Positions 13,754 through 23,371 of a stretch of DNA of 64,000 bases are shown here, piece by piece. The position numbers were made by a program, and so were the translations under genes. This DNA comes from Hansfordia pulvinata (taxonomy: Eukaryota; Ascomycota; Sordariomycetes; Xylariales): the NCBI GenBank assembly GCA_006538405.1, contig BJKQ01000034.1, positions 51,529-115,528 of the forward strand, read 5' to 3'. The notes under the pieces were generated by a model. The model did not search any database and had not been told where the DNA came from. It saw only the letters and a list, made by a program, of their open reading frames with translations. Numbering within the stretch: position 1 is the stretch's first letter; every line of letters begins with the position of its first letter.

Positions 13754-13873
13754 TATTAAATATTAATAAAAACGTATTAAATTAAAAGTTAATTAATGTT
13801 AAATAGATAAAAGGGATTCACCTGTTATATAAATAAATAGTAAGGAGCGTTCCCAGCCCCTTCACTTTTAACA
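13754..13873. repeat. Right long terminal repeat, 120 bp
   Basis: The partner of the left repeat; it begins TATTAAATATTAATAAA and ends ACTTTTAACA, directly followed by the CGGGT target duplication. It keeps more C and G near its 3' end (GTTCCCAGCCCC) than the left copy, so damage fades toward the unique flank. Confidence 0.85.
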
Positions 13874-13878
13874 CGGGT

Positions 13879-15132
13879 CATAATTGGATTGTCCTCCCGT
13901 GGCCTATCTAGTCCCGGCGTCCGCATAGATCTCCACGTGACCGGATGGCCGCGACGACTGCTTCGGAATGATGAACACAGGTGAAGGAGCCGTTTGCCCC
14001 AGCTGCTGCCCAGTTCCCGACGCCTGTCGGCCATTCTCGGATGTACGCCGATGAAAGCGTGATACGGCTTACCAATGTGCCACGGCGGCCTCGGACTTGC
14101 CTTTGCCCAGGTAGCTGCTGTCGCGCACGCTGTCGCACCATCCGCGTATCGGGCAACATCGAAATGGCATCGCCCACCCCCGCTGTGTCGCCGGGCCTAT
14201 CTCCCTTGGGGTCCACTGCCCGGGGAGGGCGCGCCTCCAGACCGAGTCCAGGCCCCGCTGCGGATGCTGACGTAAGTCTCGCGGATTGCCAAATCTGACG
14301 GGAAGCAGCTTTAGCCAGGTAGAAAGATGGCTTCCACGGGCGGGGGTACCCCATACGAACAGAGAGTGATGAGGGTAGACAAACACAAAGAAATAAATAC
14401 AGATGAGGTCGTTGTCAGGTGGCAACGGTACTTTTTTTAAAACGAAATAAATAAATAAAAACCCTCTCCTGTCAGCGTATAGGAGCAAACCTAAGCTTCC
14501 TTTGCGTCCTGAAGGGGGGGGCTTTGCAGGAGCCGTTCGCCGCAGGGTCTGGCCACGCCTGTCGCGCATCACCCCAGACGGCCGTGAGACTGCCTGAACG
14601 AGGCAGCTCAAGGTCATTGTCGCCCCCTCCTCCACCCAATTTCTGCGCATTATATCTTAAGATAAAAGGGGAGTATGTGAATCGTGCTGATATCAGCCCA
14701 GTGGCCCCTAAAACGCCCCTCTATTCTGGCCCATATCTGCTGACGAGAAGGGGGGGGGAGGGAGGAGGGGGAAGAATTCGCGACCCCGGATATGGGAACG
14801 CACAAGCACGAGTAGCTCTAAGATTATATAAGTTGAGGTGGTTGCGGCAATCACGGTCTGGTCACAAAGGCCAGCTAAGTTCCAAACGTTTATGTGTGAT
14901 TGACCGGGTCGACCTTTGTTTCCTACTAAGAGTGCGCATTGACCTGTGCCGCATTCACCAGACCGTATCTCTCACCCTTTGTTGGCCAGCTCTAGTCGAA
15001 TTAGAACCGGAATATACACTTATACACCTGCGCAAGAATACACCCGTCGGCTAAAGAGGAAAAAAAGAAAAGAAAAGAAGAAAAAGAAAACAGAAAGAAG
15101 CACCGCAGCACCATTCCGCCAAAACCGCCGTC
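13879..15132. other. GC-normal intergenic region upstream of the secreted-protein gene
   Basis: Several mutually overlapping frames are open on both strands (for example 14069-14650 minus and 14524-15054 plus), rich in Arg, Pro and Gly. They look like GC-rich chance frames and I recognise no domain. A TATATAAG sequence occurs near 14826, about 300 bp before the next start codon, and an A/G-rich tract (15056-15100) precedes it, as is common in fungal 5' untranslated regions. Confidence 0.35.
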
Positions 15133-15705
15133 ATGCGCCTCCTCCTCTTCGCGATCGGTCTCCTCTTAAGCCTGCACGTGGCCGCACGGCCCGGCGCCGA
15201 GTGGGAGGGCGGAGCTCTGAGCCGGAGATCGACGGAGATGGAGAGCGAGGAAAAGGAGAAGGAGAAGAGCAAGCGGGCCTCGGAATGCTCAACTAAGGCG
15301 AAGTGCCCGGACCTGGACCCGGTGGAGGAGGGCAACGGGATGTTCCAGTGCTACGACAAGTGCGCTAAGGACCACAAGGCGGTGGCCTGGTACAAGACCA
15401 TACAAAGAACGCAGTTAAGCCGGATGAATAGATGGGCGAGCCAGCACAATGTGCTCGGCGAGGTGAGGGTCCTCCTGGACAAGCAGGCGGAGATCCTGAA
15501 GGAGGAGCTTGAAAGGGAGAACGAGACGGACTTTGACCTGGCCGGCAAGCTGGTGCCATCGTTCAGGAAGGTCATGGAATTGCAGAGCCGCAATCGGGCG
15601 CAGGCGGGCAAAGCTGGCAAGGCGGGACTGGGAGAGCACATCCAGAATATGTTTTCCTCCATTGCACGGATGATCAAGTCATGGATACTGGCCAGGCCAG
15701 GGTGA
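15133..15705 (+). CDS. Small secreted protein with Kex2 site and four cysteines
   Basis: This intronless 190-residue protein has no family I recognise. Residues 1-19 (MRLLLFAIGLLLSLHVAAR) are a clear signal peptide with likely cleavage after VAA. A charged, Glu/Lys-rich propeptide follows and ends in Lys-Arg at 47-48, a Kex2 processing site. The mature part would begin ASEC and holds four cysteines at about 52, 58, 73 and 77 (C-x5-C-x14-C-x3-C), enough for two disulfides. The rest is an amphipathic, Leu/Glu/Lys-rich helical region with an Ala/Gly/Lys stretch near 155-165. The start has a good context (GCCGTCATG). Size, secretion, propeptide and location beside a transposon block fit an effector-type protein, which is inference. 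Confidence 0.7.
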   Translation: MRLLLFAIGLLLSLHVAARPGAEWEGGALSRRSTEMESEEKEKEKSKRASECSTKAKCPDLDPVEEGNGMFQCYDKCAKDHKAVAWYKTIQRTQLSRMNRWASQHNVLGEVRVLLDKQAEILKEELERENETDFDLAGKLVPSFRKVMELQSRNRAQAGKAGKAGLGEHIQNMFSSIARMIKSWILARPG

Positions 15706-16958
15706 GGTCGCGATCTCGCTAAGCCGTGGCTGTCGGCGAGAATCTTGTGCAAGGCGAGGGTGCATTTAGGCTGATGCCCCCCCCCCCCCCTTTTTTTTTC
15801 TTGAAAGGGGGGATTCGGGCGGAGTCACAGGTTAACATGATAAGGTCGAGACCCAAAATGCCTCCAAGTGGGCACTTTGAGATGCTTCGACTCAGAATGT
15901 ATAAATATCAATTTCCATGGCTCGCGTGGCTTATGAAGCAACGACATAGTGGCGAAGACTGTAGAGTTCCACGACGGCGAGTTCATTTGTAAAAATTCCA
16001 AATCGAAAACTCCTCCATTCTGACTTGCTGTATACATATAAACGTGGAAGGCGCCCAGTGGTGCGTTTGTCTACCTACTCGTAGAGCCTCTATAGCCAGC
16101 CTATGCCGCCACGGCGGGCGCCTATATTGAGCTTTGGCGCAGTTGGCCAGCCCTTATACTCGTAGACGCAGTGGCGCGTGGCAACATGCCGTCTACTGGA
16201 CACTGTTGACCCTCGCCTGAATGCGGGGGGACTACGAGTACGCGATCGGCATACATGTGCACATCACCTTGGATACCTTACTTAGTTGCGGCTACGAGAA
16301 CCTTGTGCGACGAGTTGGGCGTGAGCCTCTGACGATGGTGTCGATGTAGGCGCGGCTTGACCAGGAAAAAGGACACTTGCAATCAAGAATACCCGCGAGG
16401 CCACTCAGAGGTTGCCGACTTCGTCGGTTTCTTCCGGTCCAATCTCCGAGGAGGGAAGGGGGTTTCCTTTTGAGTCACGGGATCGCCGAGGTAGACAGGG
16501 CTCGTCTGGTCGCCGAGGGTCCCTCGTCTCTTTCGCGACTGATCCGGTCAGCTCCTTCTCTTTGGTGGATTTTTTCTCTTTCTTTTTTCTTTGTGAGGAG
16601 ATCAAGACGCACACACTCCGTATGGGAGGTTAAGAACCTGATACATCAACATCTCTATCGCGTACGGTTAGCGGGAGCAGGTAGGTAGGTAGGTTATCGT
16701 ACTGCCTACCTAATTCACGTAAAATAAATTCGGTAGATTAGGATAGATCCATACCTTAGGTACAGGTATATGCACAGGTAGCCAGACCGGTACTTGGGTA
16801 TCTACATACCTTGCCTTGGGTATGGAATCTGCCCCAAGTGTAGGACATGGCAGGTACTATACCTGTAATCAACAAGGTACTACTGGACCTTCCAGTATGG
16901 ATACCTCTTATAGATAGATGTACATGTAGATACCTGACATGTAGTAAGTTTATCGTCA
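15706..16958. other. Intergenic region with homopolymers and GGTA-type words
   Basis: It contains a C-run followed by a T-run near 15777-15799, a GGTAGGTAGGTAGGT stretch at about 16679-16693, and many TACCTA/GGTA words from 16680 to 16940, a low-complexity style common between genes of sordariomycetes. I see no convincing gene. Confidence 0.4.
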
Positions 16959-18332
16959 TTACACTCTAAAGTCGGCCTTTAACGTGTCCTCGACCTTTTC
17001 TATCGACTCCTGTATCGTCATCCGCTCCGACGGCTTCTTGGCAAATGAAGCTGCCAGGAAGTCGACAAACTTGTCACTGGCCCCCTTGCCGACCATCTGC
17101 CGGATTTTCTTCGCCCGTTTATCCTTGTCGAGCAACAAGAACATTGTCGACATATACCACGGCACGTCCGTCGCTGTGAGGCTCTTGCCTGGTACAAACT
17201 TGCCTGTGTTCCAGACCTTGCCGGACACCATCTCTATGATCACCACCTTTATCGCCCACAGATCCGATTCTTGAGTCACCGGCAGCTTATCCGGCTTCGG
17301 AACCAGCAGGGAATTCCTTGCCCGTCGGTGGTAGTACATCTGGAGCTCCTTTATTTAAACCCCTAGCCCCATGTAGTCAGCAAGCAAGCACAAAGAAACA
17401 GAGGTATCTCAGGCAGGAAAAGAAAAGGAGGGAAGCCGCCGAACAAACCATGACACTGGCGCTGATGGGAGAAGTGAACCTACCGGGGATAAATAGATAA
17501 GCGCCATGTGCGTACTTTCTTTCACCGAGCCGTACCCTGCAGCCCCGAAGTCGACAAACATGGCTCGTGGCTCGCTCTGCGTGATCATGATATTGTCCGG
17601 CTTGATATCTCCGTGGTAGTAGCCACCTTTACCCGTTGTCGCGTAGTCCTTCATGTCGACACCTTTCTCTGGCTTTCCACCCTTCTTGAAGATCCTGTCT
17701 AGATCCTGCGGCATGCCCAGGATGATGGGTTGCATGCTGCCCTCGTTCTCCCTTAAATAATCCCGGAGCCCGCCACCTTGCAGGGCTTTCAGCGATTTCC
17801 CGTGCACCCGCCCTATGATCAGGGCTTGGGTGTCGGGCTTTATGGAGGCTTTTATGTCGTCATGGACGAAGCCACTTGCCACGTATTTCGGCACAAATTC
17901 GAATTCGGCGTCCGAAAATTCCTTTAAAATCTAGGTATCGGCGGTGGCTATCTTTGCTAGGCGGGCTTGGACGCTTGGATCCTTGTCCCACGTGTTCGAA
18001 ATTTTGATCACCAGGTCCTGGTGGCCCTGGATTCTGTACACGCTGCCGAATGTGCCCGTGGAAATGGTCTCGCCGAGGGTCATCTTGTTGTCCTTTGGGA
18101 ACCCCGCGGACTCTGGTAATGGCAACTTTCTGCTCCTCTCGTTGGCGATGTAGAACTTGCCGGTCGGGATCATGCGAGACTGTAGCGAGCCTGTCGAGGC
18201 ATGATCTGCCTTTGCAGAGTCCGCCGAGGCCGACCTCGAGTCGACCTGCGGAACGGTTCCCTTGGCTGCGGGCCATGACCAGATGGGTGCGGTCGCCCAT
18301 GCGATGCACGCAAGCTTCCATAGAGAGACCAT
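16959..18332 (-). pseudogene. Secreted protein-kinase-like gene, one in-frame TAG
   Basis: The product would be a signal peptide (residues 1 to about 22, MVSLWKLACIAWATAPIWSW), a Ser/Ala-rich linker, and a Ser/Thr-kinase-like domain. Motifs in order: glycine loop ISTGTFGSVY (90-99), LVIK lysine (about 110), HGDIKPDN catalytic loop (240-247), DFG (261-263), SPMYYHRRA activation-segment end, and SDLWAIKVVIIEMVSG. All catalytic residues are present. Exon A is 18332-17484; the 144-bp intron (17483-17340) has donor GTAGGT, branch GCTGAC and acceptor CCAG in phase 0; exon B ends at 16959. Codon 134 (17931-17933) is TAG between ADT and ILKEFSDAEFEF in an otherwise continuous frame; CAG->TAG explains it. 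No plausible intron spans it. About 408 residues if read through. Kinases with signal peptides are unusual, so a role outside the cell or in the secretory pathway is possible. Confidence 0.75.
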
Positions 18333-18567
18333 CTTCGTCCGTAGGGCAGATACCCCGTGTCGTGAACTCGTGATAGACCAAGAGGAAGGTTCGCCTAAGG
18401 GGAAAAAAACACCTGCTGGGCTACCTATTAAAGCTCGGCCGATATCTTGTCATGTTTGTTGGTGAGGCCCACCCTGCGAGAGATAAATTGTGGCCAGTAG
18501 GGAAATCCTGCTGTCGACTCCACAACCGAAATTTTACGTCCGGTCCCTTTTTCTCTCCCTCTAATTT

Positions 18568-18720
18568 ATGCACGACGTGGTGCAGCTGGGCTACGTCCGG
18601 TACCTGGAGATGAGCAGCTGCTGGGACTGGCAGTTCCACGCTATGCAGAGTGAGTGCCCCCCCTTCCCCCCTTCGTCCCACTGCCATCTGGTTGCTGGGT
18701 GTCACCTCTTGTTCGCCGGG

Positions 18721-18808
<88 letters not shown>

Positions 18809-19332
18809 GCGGCACGACTGACTGACACTGGGTGAATTCACAATGGTGGCGTTTCCCAGACTATGCGATCAACAACAACCTCACCCCCTTCATCTGCTAC
18901 CAGAACTTCTACAACCTCCTCTATCGCGAGGAGGAGCGCGAGTGGATGCCTCTGCTCAAGCACCTCGGGGTCGGGTCGACGCCCTGGTCCCCGGTCGCCA
19001 AGGGCTACCTGGCGCGCCCCCTATCGCAGCGGTACGACACGGTGCGGTCGACGTCCGACGCGTACCACGACGAGGCGATCCTCGGCACGCAGTGGGAGGA
19101 GGAAATCATCGGGCGGGTAGAGGATCTGGCCAAGAAGAGGAAGCTGCCCATGTCGCAGGTCGCCCTGGCCTGGGTGCTGAGCAAGGACGTCGTGTCGGCG
19201 CCCGTCGTGGGCATTAGCAAGCTGGAGAGGTTTGAGGAGACGCTAGGGGCCCTGGACGTCGAGCTGACCGACGAGGAAATCAAGTGGCTCGAGGAGCCGT
19301 ATCAGCCCCGTGGACATGTCGGTTTCACTTGA
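18568..19332 (+). pseudogene. Second aldo-keto reductase, 5'-truncated
   Basis: Homologous to the C-terminal part of fungal AKR9/YakC-type aldo-keto reductases, and a different subfamily from the reductase at the window start. Exon 18568-18649 encodes LHDVVQSGKVRYIGASS-like text (MHDVVQLGYVRYLEMSS) and ends WQFHAMQ. The 210-bp intron (18650-18859) has donor GTGAGT, branch CTGAC and acceptor CCCAG, phase 1. Exon 18860-19332 gives FYNLLYREEEREWMPLLKHLG, STPWSPVAKGYLARP, and the cofactor-binding VVGISKLERFEETLGAL, then a normal C-terminus. The N-terminal half with the catalytic Asp/Tyr/Lys/His is absent: upstream there is an in-frame TAA and the divergent kinase relic. The remaining frame is open with strong GC3, so truncation is probably recent. 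Confidence 0.75.
18721..18809 (+). repeat. (GACA)n microsatellite, about 22 units
   Basis: An uninterrupted tetranucleotide repeat of 89 bp lying wholly inside the intron of the reductase fragment, so length changes would not affect the reading frame. Confidence 0.95.
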
Positions 19333-20379
19333 GGAGACGGACCGGCGGGGTTGATAGGTTTCAAGGGTACTCTACTTAAGACAGCAGACAGAACAGAATA
19401 GCTCAATGCCGCAACAGGGCTGCACGACCCGCAAGACCGGTGGCGCCGCAGTGTGTATGACCCGTAGCTGTGGGGTTTTTCGCATATTTGGCCACAGCCA
19501 GCCCGCTGAACAGTCGGCTAGCACACATGAATTCATCAGATTTCCACCATGTACGGTAGGTATTCAGCCCATGGTTTGAGCACATCCGTCATCGTCCACG
19601 CGTGAGCCACAAGCCTGCTCGTTACGCGATGAGTCTTGCCCGCCTGGAAAGTCACAGTTGTCGGAGGAGGAAAGAAGACTAGAGAGCCTTGTCAAGCCTC
19701 TTGCTCGGCATAAGCCACACCTATTTCGACGCGCAGCCAAAGCCCAGTTCAAGGCAGGCTCGAGGGCGCATTTCTCGCCAGGAAGGGGGCCAACTTGGGA
19801 GGTACCCGCCGTACATTCATGGCCACATAGCTCTTCTGTCTTCGCCGAAACCGTCTCACGTGCACGACATGGTGGCGAACTGCAGGTACTGACACGCTGC
19901 CAAAAGGGGGGCGGGACGGAGGCGGGCTTCCGCGGGCTGGCGGCGGTCTCTCCGCCCCCGTCAAAGGCGGATAACCCGACTGGCTCTGGTCTGGAGCCCC
20001 CCGCGAAGTGGGCTCTGCAGTTTTCGGATCCCCAATCCCCAACTCCTTACCACTCCGCCCCAGGTCCTGCGGTCGCCCCAGGCGGAGGGACGGGGTCCTT
20101 GGTATGTCAGCTCATTAGCAAAGGCTTTAGATGCTGAGCGGCGCACTCGTACGGGGCACTTGCCTTGCAGGCGGCCACGCTGAGTGCATGCTTTGCTGCT
20201 GCGTTGAAAGCGACGGCTTATCGCCCTCCCTCGGGGTGGCACGATGCGTGAGGCAGCCTGACCTGGGGCTCTCTCCTCTGCTCTTCACCTGCTCCCTCCT
20301 TTTTTGTTTCCCGTTTTGACGCTGTCTCACAAGATACATAGCTATAGCTAGCGTGATCTCGTTGGAAGGGGGCCGCAAC
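19333..20379. other. Intergenic region
   Basis: Overlapping frames on both strands (for example 19658-20137 plus) are open but have no recognisable domain or exon signals. A pyrimidine-rich tract (20270-20320) lies just upstream of the next gene and may belong to its promoter. Confidence 0.35.
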
Positions 20380-21273
20380 ATGGACCAGACAATAGTTGAC
20401 GGACTTGCCCGGAAGGCCTTAGGTAAACACCCGCCCCCTCCCCCTTTCCCCCAATACCTCCCAAATTTCCCTGCCGTCATCTCGGCATTCCTGTTTTGCC
20501 CAACAAGTTACCTACTGTGCGTGCCAACACCCCAGCACGGAAAGCTGCTAACCAGCGACGGAACCTCTTCGGTCCTCCCACCGGCCCCCAATGACAGCCT
20601 ACCTCGACTCGCGACCCGACAACTCGCGCATCATCATTGTCATCGCCGGCGTCCCCAAGTCCGGCAAGACGACGGTGGCGGCAGCCGTGTGCCGGGTCAT
20701 TAACTCCGCCCGACCGCCCGCACCAGCAGAAGCTCCCGCGGGGGAGGAGGGGCATCCGGCCGCCGCCGCCCTCGCCGTCGCCATCCCCATGGACGGCTTC
20801 CACTACACGCGGGCCCGCCTGCTGGCCATGCCGGACCCGGCCGACGCCACGCACCGCCGCGGCGCCGCTTTCACCTTTGACGGCGAGGGCTACCTCGCGC
20901 TGATCCGCGCGCTCGCCGCCGCCCCGGCTGCTCCAATGGTCCGCGCACCCTCGTTCGACCACGCCCTTAAAGACTCCGTAGCCGACGCCATCGCCATCTC
21001 GGTCGCGTCGCGCGTCGTCCTCGTCGAGGGCAATTACTGCGCCCTGAACCGCGGGCCCTGGCTTGCTGCCGCCCGCCTGGCGAGCCGCGTCTGGTACGTC
21101 GACGCGCCCGCCGAGGTGGCCCACGCCCGGCTGGCTCGCCGCCACCTGGAGAGCGGCATCGTGCGGGACGAGGCCGAGGCCTGGGAGCGCGCCCGCGGAC
21201 GGACGAGCTGAACGCCCAGGACGTGAGGGCGAACCTGGTAGCGGTCGACGAGATCATTGTGTCCTCGGGGTAG
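20380..21273 (+). CDS. YFH7/uridine-kinase-like P-loop kinase, probable late frameshift
   Basis: A member of the phosphoribulokinase/uridine kinase/pantothenate kinase-like P-loop family that includes yeast YFH7; the substrate is unknown. Exon 1 (20380-20422) gives MDQTIVDGLARKAL. The 133-bp intron (20423-20555, GTAAAC..CCAG) joins in phase 1. Exon 2 holds Walker A AGVPKSGKTT, MDGFHYTRARLLAMPDPADA, RRGAAFTFDGEGYLALIRAL, SFDHALKD and VVLVEGNYCAL, the usual order. As written the frame ends at 21211 (232 residues), just where the family continues. The next frame reads DELNAQDVRANLVAVDEIIVSSG to TAG at 21271-21273, so one base is probably missing near 21195-21205. I give the longer end. The acceptor is close to a CTAAC, so the true intron end could differ. 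It is either a nearly intact gene with a late mutation or a sequencing error. Confidence 0.7.
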
Positions 21274-21549
21274 TAAGGGAAATGGGAGGGGTTTTAGGTC
21301 ATGTGGCAGAGACCGAAATGCATTGGCGCGCGAGTCCGATTAGCGAGCCAATGCATCCCCAGCTTGTCCCCGCGAACATCTCCTTGTTGGAAATAGGTAT
21401 GTAAGGGACTCGAAGATGCCACCTGTCTGAACTCTGTACACAGCTGCTACGTACCTCTCTCCGTGAGAATATATGCTGGTACTTATACGTAGCCTTGCCA
21501 CATTCACTTTTCCTAGAGTGTTAATAAGTCTATTATTTATAATCAAAGC

Positions 21550-22560
21550 TCGGTATCCGTAAATAGAATGTTTACCCCCTGCTTTTTAAACCCATGATAG
21601 TATTCTTTTTTTAATACACTTTTTAAAGAAAGAACAATATTATTAATTTTTAAAAAGTATTAAAAAGAGATCGCTTCGATATAATCTTAATTAAAAAAGG
21701 CCTTTAAAAATTTTTAAATTATAAATAAAGTAAAATTAATTTAATTTAATATTAAAAAAGCTTTTATTAAAAAGCGTGTTAACTATTATAGTATTATATA
21801 ATAAACACATTTTTTATATATTTATTTAATAAATTTATTTAATGAAACGTCGTGAAATTTATATAATAAGTACCCTTATAATTATACTTAAATCTAAGGA
21901 TTTTCGATTTATATTAATATTTAAATCTATGAATTAAGCTTAATAAGCTCTTTTACTCTAAGATAATATTATTATTATACTCTTTGAAAGGTTTAAATTA
22001 TTAAGCTTAATATAACGTTATTATTATTTTAATAACTAAAATTAAAGATATTTTAAAAGAAAAAATATAACTTATTCTTAAAAATTATGTTTTAAGGTGT
22101 TAAATAAGCTTAAGTTTCTTATATTTATTATTAAGACTTAAAAGTTCTCTTAATAATGTATAATATATTTTTTATTTAACTTTAAAAATAATAAAAGTTA
22201 AAACTCTTTATTAAAGAATATAACTTTAAATAAATAAGTCAAGAATAGCTTTTAAGTTTATAATTTAATAAAAAAAGTTTTAAAATCGGTTTAAACATGA
22301 AAAGTTAGAAGTCTTTCTTAATAATTTATTAATAAAAACCCTTTTTACTTTATTTATCTTTTTATATTATATAATTACGCTTTATATGTATTATATATTA
22401 TTTTTATTTATTTATTGACTTTAATTATAAGGTTGTTTAAGTTATATCACTTTATTATAATTCATACTTTTATTAATATTAAACAACGCGTTATCAGCGA
22501 ATACTTAAGTCGTTATAGCACGTCACGATATTAAACCTATTTTAAAGCCTATAATAGTGT
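21550..22560. repeat. AT-rich RIP-type block
   Basis: A block of about 1 kb with AT above its flanks and stops in all frames. I found no terminal repeats or protein motif. It begins about 280 bp after the P-loop kinase. Confidence 0.5.
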
Positions 22561-23371
22561 CGCTTAAGCTGGGACTCTTAATCATGATTAATGACGCATG
22601 CTAAACTGCATTAAAGGATCAGTTGCAGGATAAGAAGAAAGAGGATGAGCGCTTAAGAAGGACAAGCACTGATAGACATCGGCATTGCCCCCATACTGCG
22701 GACCTTTCCAACATAGTTGCAGGCACCCGTGCACTCCACTTCCGCTAGAAACACTCACACCCTGCCTGGCATCCAGCCGCGCGGCTCTTGCAATTAGCGT
22801 TAGCGATCCCTCTTAAACGGTAATCTATTTCTAGTTTCACACTGGGTACCTCGTCACCTCGTCGCACGCGCTGTGGCGCGTGCGAACAGATTGACAGGGT
22901 TTTGAAGTGACGGTCAAGATTTAGGGCCAACTCTGAAATTTAGCGCCATCGGGTGAAAATAACGTGGCGTCAAGCAGAGCCAAGCCCCATTGAGTTAGCA
23001 TGACTTGATTCCGCTTTAATCTGATCTACGAGTGATAGCTCATAAATTCAAGGAATACCCGCTTAATTAAATCGACCTCGGCTTGACTTTAACAGGACTA
23101 GTATCACTCTTTGCACTGTCACTACCCTACTAAAGGTAGCACGTGACATAAGTGCCAGACGTGAATCATCATCTTCAATTTCATTCCATTATCTACAGGA
23201 GTCTGACTTAACCTACGGCCTCTAACCTCACACCAACGATCCCTGAACCATTCCAGTATGCACATGCTCGTTCCGCGCATCAGTTCACGAGAAGCAACTA
23301 AATTTTTTTTCTTTACATCATCTTTCTCTTCCACTCGTCAGCTGTGTCTTTTCACGCGGCGAGTCTCCCAG
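22561..23371. other. Upstream region of the SRPK-like gene
   Basis: Composition is intermediate and no convincing separate gene is seen. A frame upstream of ATG 23372 stays open back to ATG 23258 and would add a 38-residue Phe/Ser-rich extension. I prefer the downstream ATG because family members start shortly before the RYRPGGYH motif. Confidence 0.35.

Larger units (their letters stand above)
6881..13873. mobile_element. LTR retrotransposon, structurally complete but RIP-destroyed
   Basis: A 6993-bp element is bounded by two direct repeats of exactly 120 bp and flanked by the identical 5-bp target duplication CGGGT (6876-6880 and 13874-13878). Its interior is extremely AT-rich, with stops in every frame and CpA/TpG strongly depleted, so gag and pol can no longer be read and the superfamily (Gypsy or Copia) cannot be assigned. 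Size fits an autonomous element. The primer-binding site after 7000 and the polypurine tract before 13754 are mutated beyond recognition. The 5' terminal TG of the repeat is now TA, as expected if CpA on the other strand was mutated. Confidence 0.85.

Noticed and set aside
13879..15054. Several long open frames on both strands, up to 193 codons
   Set aside because: They overlap each other on opposite strands, are Arg/Pro/Gly-rich as expected from GC-rich chance frames, and show no domain or splice signals.
17925..17975. An intron ending at ...ACCTAG that would remove the kinase TAG
   Set aside because: It would be under 40 bp with a poor donor, and the frame on both sides is continuous with helix C and the following strand of a kinase.
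18421..18841. Open frames through the GACA repeat (Cys-Leu-Ser-Val or Thr-Asp-Arg-Gln repeats)
   Set aside because: They are translations of the microsatellite inside an intron, not proteins.
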